Notes: generated by a model not told the origin, from the sequence alone. Positions 52,314 to 60,916 are shown, numbered from the stretch's first letter. The stretch is 64,000 nucleotides of DNA from Lewinella sp. IMCC34183 (GCF_003390915.1 NZ_QMEM01000002.1:186001-250000); one strand, 5' to 3'. Program-made: numbers and translations.

Positions 52314-53268
52314 AGTCGGGGGCCAGCCGCAGGGCGGTATCGTAATCCCGCCGTGCCGCCGCCTCGTCGCCGAGCAGCTCGCTGGCGAGGCCCCGGTAGA
52401 AGTAGGCGCGGATGTGGATCGGGTCGTTCTTGATCACGATGTTGAATTCCCCGTACGCCCGCTGTACGCTGTCCAGCTCCATCAGCAGCAGGCCGGCGTT
52501 GTAGTTGCCGGCCACGTACTGCCGGTCGATGAAGCTGGCCCGCCGGTATTCCTCGATCGCGCGCGACAGGTCGCCCCGGTCACGGTAGTAGTCGGCGCGG
52601 GCGTGCCGGGCGATGACGTCGTCGGGGTCGATGCTCACGGCCGTGTCGAAGTACTCAAGCGCCCGGGGATCGCCCTGGGCGGCACGCAGTTCGCCCTGGA
52701 GCAGGTAGGCGTCGGTCATGTCCGGATCGATCTGGGTGGCCTCCTCCGCCGCGTTCAGCGCGCGTACCGTGTCGCCCGTCTCCACGAAGACCTGGCTCAG
52801 GAGGTAGTAGGCCTCCGGGTTGCGGGGGTCGAGCCGCACGGCCTGGTTGAGGCTGGCGATGGCGTCGTCGTATTGCTTGAGGATGAGGCGGGTTTCGGCC
52901 AGGCGCAGCTGCGTCTCCAGGCGGTCGGGGTCCAGGGCGGCGGCCCGCTCCAGGGTGCGGAGGGCCAGGCGGCTGCGGTAGTAATCCAGGTAGACGTCGG
53001 ACAGGGCGTAGTAGTACTCCACCCGGGTGCTGTCGAGCATCAGGGCACTCGTCAGGTCGGCGATCGCCGCGTCGTAGTTCTCCAGGTCGTAGTACATCGT
53101 AGCGCGCTGGCGGTAGAGATCCGGGTTGCCCGGATCGCCGGCGATGGCCGTGGTCAGGTTGTCGATGGCGGGGTCGCCCGAACTGGCCGGGGCGGGGTCC
53201 TCCGCGGGGGTCGCGGGGCCACAGGCGAACAGGCCGAGCACCAGCAGGGAGAAGCAGTAACGCAACAT
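52261..53268 (-). CDS. Tetratricopeptide-repeat lipoprotein
   Basis: The product (335 residues from ATG 53268, or 342 from ATG 53289) has a lipoprotein signal MLRYCFSLLVLGLFACG with the acylated cysteine at residue 16. The mature part is a chain of about eight TPR units, easily recognised from repeats such as YDLENYDAAIADLTSALMLD, DRLETQLRLAETRLI and NPEAYYLLSQVFVETGD. TPR lipoproteins in Bacteroidota scaffold envelope or secretion complexes; the partner is unknown. It is divergent from ftcD with only 24 or 45 bases between starts, so their promoters overlap. Confidence 0.9.
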   Translation of the reverse strand: MLRYCFSLLVLGLFACGPATPAEDPAPASSGDPAIDNLTTAIAGDPGNPDLYRQRATMYYDLENYDAAIADLTSALMLDSTRVEYYYALSDVYLDYYRSRLALRTLERAAALDPDRLETQLRLAETRLILKQYDDAIASLNQAVRLDPRNPEAYYLLSQVFVETGDTVRALNAAEEATQIDPDMTDAYLLQGELRAAQGDPRALEYFDTAVSIDPDDVIARHARADYYRDRGDLSRAIEEYRRASFIDRQYVAGNYNAGLLLMELDSVQRAYGEFNIVIKNDPIHIRAYFYRGLASELLGDEAAARRDYDTALRLAPDFTLPQEALARLNGQSPQ

Positions 53269-53313
53269 TGGTTTTCTTTGTAGACGCATAACGTCACAGC
53301 TTTCAACATTACT

Positions 53314-54321
53314 ATGTCCGCCTCCCTGCCCTTGGTCGAATGCGTGGTGAACGTCAGCGAAGGCCGCGACCCAGACACCCTTGCCGCCCTGGCGCTCGCC
53401 ATTGCGGCGGTCCCGGGTTGCTATCTCCTGCACACCGATACGGGGGCGGGCGCGCACCGTACGGTCTTCACCTTCGCGGGTTCACCCGATGCGGTATTTG
53501 CCGCCGCCCGACGCGTATACGAAGTCGCCCACGCCCGCATCGACATGCGGCACCACCGGGGCACGCATCCGCGGCTGGGCGCGGTAGACGTATGCCCCTT
53601 CGTACCCATCTCCGGAGTATCGACGGAAGAAATAAAGGCGCAAGCGCAGGTGCTAGGTCAGTGGGTGGCCGAGCGTTTCGGCCTGCCGGTATACCTGTAC
53701 GCGGAGAGTGCCGCCGGACCGGCGCGGGCCAACCTGGCCGACGTCCGCCGCGGCGAGTTCGAGGGCCTCGCCGCCAGGATGGAGCAGCCGGGCTGGCGGC
53801 CGGACTTCGGTCCCGCTATTCCCCATCCCACCCTCGGCGCTACGGTCATTGGCGTACGGCCCTTCCTGATTGCCTGGAACATTAACCTGTCTGCGGAAGC
53901 CACCTTACCCCAGGCCCGTAAACTGGCCGCCCGCCTCCGCGGTAGCGGGGCGGGCGGACGGGCCGGGTTGTTTCCCGGCCTCAAGGCCATCGGCTGGTTC
54001 ATCGAAGAGTACGGCCGCTGCCAGATAAGTTGTAACGTGGTGGACCCGGCCCGTACGCCCCTGGCCCGGGTGTATCTCACCGCGGTGGGGCTGGCCCGGG
54101 AAATGGAACTCAGCATTACCGGTTCCGAGCTTATCGGGTTGGTACCCGCACCGCACCTGCGCGCCGCCGCCCGGGGATTCTGCCTGAACCCGGACTACGC
54201 CGCGGAGATGGAAACGGCCGTAGCCGTCCTTGGTCTAGACGATCTCGGTCCGTTCAACTGGCCTGAGCGGGTGTTGGAAGAGCGATATCGTGCCGCTGTG
54301 CAAACAGGTCGTCAGACGTGA
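53314..54321 (+). CDS. ftcD: Glutamate formimidoyltransferase
   Basis: The enzyme transfers the formimino group of formimidoylglutamate to tetrahydrofolate, the last step of one histidine-degradation route. The 335-residue product shows LVECVVNVSEGRDP, HTDTGAGAHRTVFTFAG, RIDMRHHRGTHPRLGAVDV and VCPFVPI, all family hallmarks, and the later NINLSAEATLPQARKLA. Only the transferase half is encoded; the cyclodeaminase domain of bifunctional FtcD is missing, as in many bacteria. No hut genes are adjacent. The 3' end overlaps the convergent membrane protein gene by 68 bases. Confidence 0.94.
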   Translation: MSASLPLVECVVNVSEGRDPDTLAALALAIAAVPGCYLLHTDTGAGAHRTVFTFAGSPDAVFAAARRVYEVAHARIDMRHHRGTHPRLGAVDVCPFVPISGVSTEEIKAQAQVLGQWVAERFGLPVYLYAESAAGPARANLADVRRGEFEGLAARMEQPGWRPDFGPAIPHPTLGATVIGVRPFLIAWNINLSAEATLPQARKLAARLRGSGAGGRAGLFPGLKAIGWFIEEYGRCQISCNVVDPARTPLARVYLTAVGLAREMELSITGSELIGLVPAPHLRAAARGFCLNPDYAAEMETAVAVLGLDDLGPFNWPERVLEERYRAAVQTGRQT

Positions 54322-54748
54322 TAAAGTAGGTACGCCCGTCGCGCATCCGAACGCAGAGGCCACGTCGGCCACCAAAGTCGATGCAGCGAAAATCGGAAGT
54401 AGGATCGGCCAGGGCACCCGACCAGCGGGCCGAAGGGGCTACCTCCACGAAGGAGCAGTCTTCCATCTCGGACTTGCGCAGCTTCACCTTTCTGCCGATG
54501 AGGCCTTTGGTCTTCAGCTTCAGGTACTTTTTGCTCACTTTGATACGGAGCCGAGTAGCGTATACGCTGTACCAGCCTAGCGCCAACAGGCCGGCGATGA
54601 GGCCGGTGATAAGAAAGTCGTAGAGGGTCACCCCATTGGAGAAGGTGACTACGGTGCGGTAGAAGACAAGGAGGGAAAGCAGCGAGAGGAGGGCGATAAA
54701 GCCGGGGTTGCGAAAGCGCTGCTCTTCTTTATAGGCAGTAACGGGCAT
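54254..54748 (-). CDS. Unknown small membrane protein with two helices
   Basis: The 164-residue product has two transmembrane helices (about 16-35 and 44-63: GFIALLSLLSLLVFY, LITGLIAGLLALGWY), then a basic and beta-rich C-terminal part (RIKVSKKYLKLKTKGLIGRK ... GLCVRMRDGRTYFITSDD) that resembles the PH-like domains of some bacterial membrane proteins. No function is evident. Its end overlaps ftcD by 68 bases on the opposite strand. Confidence 0.7.
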   Translation of the reverse strand: MPVTAYKEEQRFRNPGFIALLSLLSLLVFYRTVVTFSNGVTLYDFLITGLIAGLLALGWYSVYATRLRIKVSKKYLKLKTKGLIGRKVKLRKSEMEDCSFVEVAPSARWSGALADPTSDFRCIDFGGRRGLCVRMRDGRTYFITSDDLFAQRHDIALPTPAQAS

Positions 54749-54829
54749 AGCGAGAGCGTCTGTTGAATAATGAAAACGCTTTGCCTTAAATTTTAGTTTA
54801 CTTCGAGTTTACATTAGATTAACATTGGG

Positions 54830-56257
54830 CTACTTTTTCACGATTCTTGCCTGATTACCGCCCCACTGGGCAATATATACCCCGGCGGGAAGCCGGGAAA
54901 CGTCCAGTTTGGCCAAAGTGCCCGTAACGGTCAGGGAGACCGAGCGGTTCATGTCACGCCCCTGCATATCGAAAATGCGGGGCTGATCGGCAGGTTCGGC
55001 CGCGGCCCGGAGGGTAAGCTCGTCGCTTACCGGGTTGGGAAAGGTCGTCAGTGCCTCGGGAGCGGCGGCATCCCAGTGCGCGGTAGCCACGGTGGAAAAA
55101 GACTCGGTGCCGTCGAAATCTACCTGAGCGATGCGGTAGATGTTGTCTCCGGCGCGGGGCTGCGCATCGTAAAAACTAAAAGAGGCAGCACGGTCGCTAT
55201 CCCCGTTACCAGCTACTTCACCGAGGTCGGTCCACTGTCCGTCGGGCGCGGCCCGTTCCACCCGGAAGTAATCGTTGTCGCGCTCGGCAGCCACGCTCCA
55301 GCGGAGCCGGATGCCGTCATCGTCCGGGGTGGCGGTGAATCCCGCCCACTCCACCGGCAGCGTGGCGGAAACCACCTGTAACGCAATGGCATTGGTACTC
55401 ACCGTGATGCAGCGTTCGTTTCCGTTCTCATCCGTGCGTATACCGGAGGTAGTCTGGGAAACGAAGGTGGCGGGGTCGAGAGCGTCGTCGTAATCGATGC
55501 CCCGTACCGTATAGTCACCCTCCACAAGGCCGGTAAAGTCCCCCGCTGCCGACTGCCGTAAAATCACGTCGCCCCCGGCGGGCAGCGCGAGATAGGTGTA
55601 GGCCCGGCCCGGCGCCAGTTCACTTTCGGAGAACAGCCGCGGACTGTCCTGAATGGTAAAGCTCACCCGGTAGGGTTTCGGATCGGTGATGGCGGGAATG
55701 CTGGGCAGGATGACCAGCTTGTATACCTGCCCGCCGACTACGTCGAGCGTGATGGAGGGACGAAGCTTGCCGGTAATGGTAGCCGTGGACGCCAGCCAGT
55801 TGAAGCAGTTGTTGACCGCTGGATCAAACGAATCCCGAAAGATGGAGAGCGTCACCAAAGGCGCGACCTCCCGGTAGGTGAAGGTGACCGGCCCGCTGGT
55901 CAGCGGAACGAACGTGAGAACGTCAAACGGGAGGTTGTTGCGGCCTGCGGAGAAGGCGAGGCAGGTTTCCACCGCTTCGTTGCCCCGGCTATCGTCGGCG
56001 CGGTAGGAAAATGCGCTGCTTTCGTCGGTGGCGTCCAGCACGTCGCTGAAGGGACGGACGTATTGCTCGCCGTTGACAAAGTACAGACCGAGATCGAGGG
56101 AGCCAGCAGCCTGACTTACGTCCACGGTAAGCAGGCCAGTATCCGGACCGATCAGGCTGGCACGCTCGATGCACGCTGAGGGCTGCCCGAAAAGTAATGT
56201 GCAGGCAAAAACAAGTAAGGCCGTCGCCGGCCAGCGGAGGGAATGGGTGTAGGTCAT
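54830..56257 (-). CDS. Type IX-secreted surface protein with sorting domain
   Basis: The 475-residue product begins MTYTHSLRWPATALLVFACT with a signal peptide ending near LLFGQ. The middle is beta-rich with paired cysteines and no recognised catalytic motif. A fibronectin-like segment (WAGFTATPDDDGIRLRWSVA ... DNDYFRVERA) precedes the C-terminal type IX sorting domain (LTTFPNPVSDELTLRA ... LPAGVYIAQWGG). It is exported to the surface by type IX secretion; its role is unknown. ATG 56257 is chosen over an upstream ATG because it starts the signal peptide. Confidence 0.82.
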   Translation of the reverse strand: MTYTHSLRWPATALLVFACTLLFGQPSACIERASLIGPDTGLLTVDVSQAAGSLDLGLYFVNGEQYVRPFSDVLDATDESSAFSYRADDSRGNEAVETCLAFSAGRNNLPFDVLTFVPLTSGPVTFTYREVAPLVTLSIFRDSFDPAVNNCFNWLASTATITGKLRPSITLDVVGGQVYKLVILPSIPAITDPKPYRVSFTIQDSPRLFSESELAPGRAYTYLALPAGGDVILRQSAAGDFTGLVEGDYTVRGIDYDDALDPATFVSQTTSGIRTDENGNERCITVSTNAIALQVVSATLPVEWAGFTATPDDDGIRLRWSVAAERDNDYFRVERAAPDGQWTDLGEVAGNGDSDRAASFSFYDAQPRAGDNIYRIAQVDFDGTESFSTVATAHWDAAAPEALTTFPNPVSDELTLRAAAEPADQPRIFDMQGRDMNRSVSLTVTGTLAKLDVSRLPAGVYIAQWGGNQARIVKK

Positions 56258-56415
56258 AGTGTTAGTTTGGTGAACGAGCGCCCGCGTCACACGTTCACAC
56301 CCCTCGTGTTAACAGGGTCGTGTTTCACAGATACCGCTAGCAATTACCGCCTGGCGGACCTGTATCTTCCCATTTTGTTGGCCTTATTCACATTCCCCTG
56401 CTAACCGTGCATGTT

Positions 56416-57558
56416 ATGTCGATCTACCTACCTACCTTTTTAGCGCTACTCGGCTTGCTGGCCGGCACCGGGTGTCGCCCCACCGGTACACCCGCGACTA
56501 CGGCGACAGCAGCTTTGCCTACCGAGGGGCCCTGGCTCACGGGCTTTGAGAAACCCGCTACTAACCCGATTCTTACAGCCGACAGCAGCTACCGCTTCCG
56601 CGATCCCCGCAGCGGCGGGGTGGTCCGGTGGCAACGGGCGGACGTTTTTAATCCCGGAGCGGTAGTGCGGGGCGACAGCGTTTACCTCTTTTTCCGGGCG
56701 GAAGACGACCCGAGTGCCATCCTGGGGGGCCGGACCAGTCGCATAGGCCTCGCCGCCAGCGCGGACGGCATTCACTTTACCCGCCGCCCGGAGCCCGTAT
56801 TGTACCCCGGTACGGACAATAACCGGGCGTTCGAGGATCCGGGCGGCTGCGAAGACCCCCGCGTGGTGGCCCTGGCGGACGGTCGCTTCCTCATGCTGTA
56901 CACCGCCTGGAACCAGGAGGTGGCCCGGCTCTGTTCGGCCACTTCCACCGACCTGGAAACCTGGACCAAGCACGGCCCCGTCTTTCAGGAGGCCTACGGA
57001 GGGAAATTTCATGACACTTGGTCGAAGTCGGGTTCGGTAGTATGCCGGCTGACCGATGCCGGAGAGCTGGAAGCCACCCGCATCAACGGCAAGTACTGGA
57101 TGTACTGGGGCGACGCCGTGGTGGGCCTGGCCCACAGCGACGATCTGCTGGACTGGACGCCGGTCCTGAATGCCGACAGTACACTGCTCGATCCCCTGCC
57201 CCGCCGGCGCGGATACTTTGACAGTGGACTGAGTGAGCCCGGCCCACCCGCCCTGCTGACCGACGCGGGCATCCTGGTGCTCTACAACGGCAAAAACTCG
57301 GAGGTCGAGAGCGAGCGGTACCGGGGTGCGGGGCCGGGGGCCTACTGCGGCGGCCAGGCGCTGTTCAGCGCCGCGGACCCGACGGTGCTGCTGCAGCGAA
57401 TGGAAGAACCCTTCATCTGCCCCTCCCTGCCCCACGAGGTGAGCGGGCAGTACGCCTCGGGAACCACCTTCATCGAAGGTCTGGTGTACTTCCGGGATAA
57501 GTGGTTCCTCTATTATGGGACCGCGGATTCGATGGTGGGCGTAGCCGTACGCGACTAG
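56416..57558 (+). CDS. Putative GH130-family glycosidase/phosphorylase, lipoprotein
   Basis: The 380-residue product has a lipoprotein signal (FLALLGLLAGTGC) followed by a five-bladed beta-propeller typical of GH130: KPATNPILTADS, ADVFNPGAVVRGDSVYLFFR with the catalytic aspartate region, GLAASADGIHFTRRPEPVL, GCEDPRVVAL, LYTAWNQ and a later SEPGPPALLTDAGILVLYNG. GH130 enzymes act on beta-mannosides by phosphorolysis or hydrolysis; which applies here is unknown. It is surface- or periplasm-anchored and stands alone. Its stop codon overlaps the convergent KTSC gene stop in CTAG. Confidence 0.83.
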   Translation: MSIYLPTFLALLGLLAGTGCRPTGTPATTATAALPTEGPWLTGFEKPATNPILTADSSYRFRDPRSGGVVRWQRADVFNPGAVVRGDSVYLFFRAEDDPSAILGGRTSRIGLAASADGIHFTRRPEPVLYPGTDNNRAFEDPGGCEDPRVVALADGRFLMLYTAWNQEVARLCSATSTDLETWTKHGPVFQEAYGGKFHDTWSKSGSVVCRLTDAGELEATRINGKYWMYWGDAVVGLAHSDDLLDWTPVLNADSTLLDPLPRRRGYFDSGLSEPGPPALLTDAGILVLYNGKNSEVESERYRGAGPGAYCGGQALFSAADPTVLLQRMEEPFICPSLPHEVSGQYASGTTFIEGLVYFRDKWFLYYGTADSMVGVAVRD

Positions 57559-57824
57559 GCCGCCTCGGCCGTCTGGGCGCTGGTAGCCTTCTCGCCCTCG
57601 GAGATGCGGGCGGCGGCGTACTTCTTGAAGATGTGGCGCTGCATATAGCGACCAATGCTGGCCACCGCACGCAGCCGCTGCCAGTGCTCCGAGGGTACCC
57701 CGAAGTAGGCGTACACCGCCCCGTTGTTCCGGAACTTTACGAACAGTGTATTGGCCGCCCGTAGGTAGCCCATCTCGGAGAGCATCTGGGATTTGACCTT
57801 TTGCATGACGATCGGAAGTGCCAT
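57555..57824 (-). CDS. KTSC-domain protein
   Basis: The 89-residue product contains a KTSC-like domain: residues 19-66 with GYLRAANTLFVKFRNNGAVY, FGVPSEHWQRLRAVASIGRY and a C-terminal IFKKYAA. KTSC domains are small, about 60 residues, usually found in prophage or housekeeping contexts, with no known biochemical role. It is convergent with the GH130 gene, sharing CTAG at the stop codons, and has a 272-base AT-rich gap upstream. Confidence 0.75.
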   Translation of the reverse strand: MALPIVMQKVKSQMLSEMGYLRAANTLFVKFRNNGAVYAYFGVPSEHWQRLRAVASIGRYMQRHIFKKYAAARISEGEKATSAQTAEAA

Positions 57825-58096
57825 AAGGGGGTGAATTACAAGTTCTTAGTGCCTATATCTAACACCCAGGGAGCTTGGATGGTTGTTAGTTTAAAACTTT
57901 TTGTTTGTTTTTAACTGGCTTATGCAATGCCCAACGGGGGCGTGAGACGTCCGGCGGCGGCGGACTGGAAGGTCACTGCCCCGCCCCCACGCAGAGCGAA
58001 AGCGATTATGTTCACTCAAATTTCACTTTTTTTAATTTTTTGGCGCGTTGACCAAGCGGGTGGTTACCTTTACCTCACCTCTTATATGTCTTCCTC
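57825..58096. other. Intergenic gap with AT-rich blocks
   Basis: The gap separates two divergent genes. It holds an AT-rich block (around 57888-57918), a GC-rich centre with imperfect pairing of GGGGGC and GCCCCC (about 57936-57995), and a second AT-rich block (58019-58040). A TACCTTTA box (58065-58072) near the gene at 58097 is a near-consensus promoter. I see no gene in it. Confidence 0.5.
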
Positions 58097-58807
58097 ATGA
58101 AGTATCAAACCGTACCCATCTTCCCCTATTATTACGGGAGTGGGTCAAGTGCCGAAAGCGCGGTTGCCCTGTTGGGCGTGCATAGCAGCATCGTCGACTA
58201 CTTGTTTAACCGGTTTTGCCTGGAGGAAGTCCGGCAGTCGCTGGTAGATCTCGGCCTGCCGGGTGGGTTCCGGGATTTCGGCAGGGTAAGCGACCGGGTC
58301 GATATAATGTCCGGTGAGCGTAATTTCTATCTGGACCGGGGAACGCCGGAGGAGCGATTACTCTTCACCGCCCAGCTCACCGTAAAGGGAGCCGTGGACA
58401 GGCAACGGGAAATGTACTGCATCAAGGTATCCACCCCTAAGGCAGTACTGGCCCCCTCGACAACCCAACCTGGCGGTAGAACCATAGCGCTTTCGGCTCC
58501 GGAACACCGGCAGTTTGCCGAAGCTCAGGCCGCGCTGACGGCGCAGAACATATCCATCTTCCTCCTATGGAAAGAGGGCGAAAAGCTTCACGTTGGGGCA
58601 AGGTCGTCGGCGTACGCGCTCACGGAAGCTAACATCCAGCAAATTCAGGATTTCCTCCAATCTGCCCTCGGCGGAAAGGCTGCGAAAGTGCATCCCCTTC
58701 AGCACTGCGGGGTGGGTAAATCCCATCCCACCATTACGCTCCCGGAAAGCCGCTTAGGGTCAGTGACGGGCAGTGAGGCTTCCGGGTTCCGGGCTACCGG
58801 CTCGTAA
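58097..58807 (+). CDS. Unknown soluble protein
   Basis: I do not recognise this 236-residue product. It starts MKYQTVPIFPYYYGSGSS, has no signal peptide or membrane helix, and shows mixed alpha/beta composition in the first 150 residues (AVALLGVHSSIVDYLFN, FTAQLTVKGAVDRQREMYCI). A second part (about 125-205; SAPEHRQFAEAQAALTA, ISIFLLWKEGEKLHVG) could be a small alpha/beta domain. The low-complexity tail overlaps the convergent cupin gene by 14 bases and may be an over-extended 3' end. It is AT-flanked and divergent from the KTSC gene. No function is proposed. Confidence 0.6.
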   Translation: MKYQTVPIFPYYYGSGSSAESAVALLGVHSSIVDYLFNRFCLEEVRQSLVDLGLPGGFRDFGRVSDRVDIMSGERNFYLDRGTPEERLLFTAQLTVKGAVDRQREMYCIKVSTPKAVLAPSTTQPGGRTIALSAPEHRQFAEAQAALTAQNISIFLLWKEGEKLHVGARSSAYALTEANIQQIQDFLQSALGGKAAKVHPLQHCGVGKSHPTITLPESRLGSVTGSEASGFRATGS

Positions 58808-59615
58808 GCCGCGTGAAGGAAAGGGACAACAGTTTCCACTCGCCGTCCTGCCGCTTGTAGACTTCGGGCACCTCGAAGGGGTTGACCACCTCGTGGCCGC
58901 CCACGACCGCCGTGAGGGTGATGTCGTTGAGGAGTACGGCGGTATCGTCCACCACGCTGACGGAGGCATCGTGGATCTCCGCGTGCTTGTAGTGGATCCC
59001 GCCGCTGCGGATCACCTCCACCTCGCGATCCTTTCCCCAGCTGCCGCCCATGTGCACGAATCTGGCCCGCTCGTGGAACAGCCCGGCGAGTCGGTCGGCG
59101 TCCCGATCGGCCATCCACTGCCACTTGTCGCGGGACAGGCGCAGCAGTTCGTCTTCTACGCTTGCTTGCACATCGATGGCCGCGTACTCCACCTGCGGTA
59201 CGGGCTCCCTCCATTCGGTGGGGGCATTACCGGTGATGGCCAGGTAGACCACCCCCTCCCCTTGCGTGGCTCCGTGCCAGTGCTCGACGCCGGGGGTGCA
59301 CTGCACGATGTCGCCCTTACGCACCACGCGCACGGGCTGGTCCCGCTCCTGGTAGTAGCCCACTCCGGCCGTGATGACGAGTTGCTGGCCGGCGGGGTGC
59401 AGGTGCCAGTCGAGCTTAGCGCCCGGCGCGGAGGTGGCTACCGCCAGGTGATAATTGTACTGTTGCGTGGTATCGGTCGGTAGGTAAAGCCAAATGTCAC
59501 CGGTGTGGTGTACGTTCTCGGCTTTGACTCCCCGGGGGAACAGGCTCTGCTCCTGCGCCCCGGCGCCGGAATGCAACACGGCGCACAACAGAAGGGAAAG
59601 GGTTATTCGGACCAT
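58794..59615 (-). CDS. Secreted cupin fused to an NTF2-like (DUF4440-type) domain
   Basis: The 273-residue product has a signal peptide (LLLCAVLHSGAGAQ), then a cupin domain (about 25-130) with metal-binding histidines (DWHLHPAGQQLVI and GVEHWHGATQGEG), then an NTF2/SnoaL/DUF4440-like domain (about 150-270; RDKWQWMADRDADRLAGLF, VDDTAVLLNDITLTAVV, GEWKLLSLSFTRL). Cupin domains bind metals and can catalyse many reactions; the NTF2-like part is a ligand-binding or dimerising fold. The fusion is unusual and its substrate unknown. ATG 59615 is chosen because it starts the signal peptide. Confidence 0.78.
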   Translation of the reverse strand: MVRITLSLLLCAVLHSGAGAQEQSLFPRGVKAENVHHTGDIWLYLPTDTTQQYNYHLAVATSAPGAKLDWHLHPAGQQLVITAGVGYYQERDQPVRVVRKGDIVQCTPGVEHWHGATQGEGVVYLAITGNAPTEWREPVPQVEYAAIDVQASVEDELLRLSRDKWQWMADRDADRLAGLFHERARFVHMGGSWGKDREVEVIRSGGIHYKHAEIHDASVSVVDDTAVLLNDITLTAVVGGHEVVNPFEVPEVYKRQDGEWKLLSLSFTRLTSR

Positions 59616-59719
59616 ATCGGATAGTTGCGGTGATGGTTGGTTTTGGGTAGTCGAGCACCAGCGGGGAATGGCCGGCCCCAATACGAATCAACTGGGCATC
59701 CGGCAGGATGTCAGGCCCC

Positions 59720-60859
59720 CTAAAAAAAGCTCCGTACCCGCTCGCAAATGTAGCCGAGCGACTCCTCGTCCAGCTCACTGTGCATGGGCAGGGAAATGAC
59801 CTCTTTGCAGAGTAGGTCGGTGATGGGCAGGAAGTCGATCGCGTTGGCCGCCGTACCCCGGAAGGCACCCTGGTCGTAGAGGGGCACGGGGTAGTAGATC
59901 ATGCTGGGCACGCCACCTTCCTGCAGGTGGTGCTGGAGGGCGCCGCGGCGGTCGCCGTCGATGCGCAGGGTATACTGGTGGTACACGTGGGTACTGGCCG
60001 GCAGGCGGGCGGGGGTCAGCAGGCCGTCGAGGCCCGACAGTGCCGCGTCGTAGTAGCCCGCGGCTCGCCGGCGGCGCTCGTTGTAGGCGTCCAGGCGGCC
60101 CAGTTTACAGTTGAGGATCGCGGCCTGTACGGAGTCCAGGCGGCTGTTGACGCCCACCACGTCGTGGTAGTAGCGACGGCTTTGCCCGTGGTTGGCTACG
60201 GAGCGCAGGCGTTCGGCGAGCCGGTCGTCGTCGGTGTTGATGGCGCCGCCGTCGCCGTAGGCTCCCAGGTTCTTGCTGGGGTAGAAGCTGGTGCATCCGA
60301 CATCGCCCAGGGTACCGGTCCGGCTCACGCGGCCATCGGAAAAGGTATACTCCGCACCGATGGCCTGGGCGTTGTCCTCGACGATGTGCAGCCCGTGGGC
60401 CTTCGCCAGTCGGACGATCGGTTCCATATCGCAGCTCTGCCCGAACAGGTGGACGGGCACGATGGCCTTCGTACGTTCCGTGATCGCCGGCTCGATCTGT
60501 TCGGCGGTGAGGTTGAAGGTGAAGGGGTCCACGTCGACCATCACCGGGCTGAGGCCCAGCAGGGCGATTACCTCCGCGGAGGCCACGTAGGTGAAGGCGG
60601 GTACGATCACCTCGTCGCCCGGCTTCAGGTCCAGGGCCATCATGGCGATTTGCAGGGCATCGGTACCGTTGCCGCAGGGGACCACGTGTTTGCACCGGAG
60701 AAAGGCCTCTAGTCCGGCCTGGAAGTCCCGCGTAGCCGGCCCGTTGATGAAGGCGCCGCTGCGGATCACCTCCATGACCGCCGCGTCGACCTCCTCCTGC
60801 ATGGCTTCGTACTGGGTCCTGAGTTCGACCATTTGGATGGGGGCGGGCGGGGTGGGCAT
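59720..60859 (-). CDS. DegT/DnrJ/EryC1/StrS-family sugar aminotransferase
   Basis: The 379-residue PLP enzyme shows the family signatures VVPCGNGTDALQIAMMAL, EVIVPAFTYVASAEVI, LFGQSCDMEPIV, VEDNAQAIGAEY and the PLP lysine in SFYPSKNLGAYGDGG, plus GVNSRLDSVQAAIL. These enzymes transaminate nucleotide-linked keto-sugars for surface polysaccharides. No other sugar-biosynthesis gene is adjacent, so it acts away from its pathway genes. ATG 60859 (MPTPPAPIQMVELRTQ) is preferred over a far upstream ATG because a TACCTTTG box lies just before it. Confidence 0.94.
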   Translation of the reverse strand: MPTPPAPIQMVELRTQYEAMQEEVDAAVMEVIRSGAFINGPATRDFQAGLEAFLRCKHVVPCGNGTDALQIAMMALDLKPGDEVIVPAFTYVASAEVIALLGLSPVMVDVDPFTFNLTAEQIEPAITERTKAIVPVHLFGQSCDMEPIVRLAKAHGLHIVEDNAQAIGAEYTFSDGRVSRTGTLGDVGCTSFYPSKNLGAYGDGGAINTDDDRLAERLRSVANHGQSRRYYHDVVGVNSRLDSVQAAILNCKLGRLDAYNERRRRAAGYYDAALSGLDGLLTPARLPASTHVYHQYTLRIDGDRRGALQHHLQEGGVPSMIYYPVPLYDQGAFRGTAANAIDFLPITDLLCKEVISLPMHSELDEESLGYICERVRSFF

Positions 60860-60874
60860 GTCTGGGATTTCGGG

Positions 60875-60882
60875 CAAAGGTA
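60875..60882 (-). promoter_or_regulatory. TAnnTTTG promoter box of the DegT aminotransferase
   Basis: TACCTTTG on the minus strand, 15 bases before the ATG at 60859. Confidence 0.55.
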
Positions 60883-60886
60883 GTGT

Positions 60887-60905
60887 AGTACGGTAGTACG
60901 GTAGT
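60887..60905 (+). repeat. Two overlapping copies of AGTACGGTAGT
   Basis: The 11-mer occurs at 60887-60897 and 60895-60905, overlapping by three bases, immediately upstream of the aminotransferase promoter box. Confidence 0.55.
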
Positions 60906-60916
60906 CCTCTAGCGCA

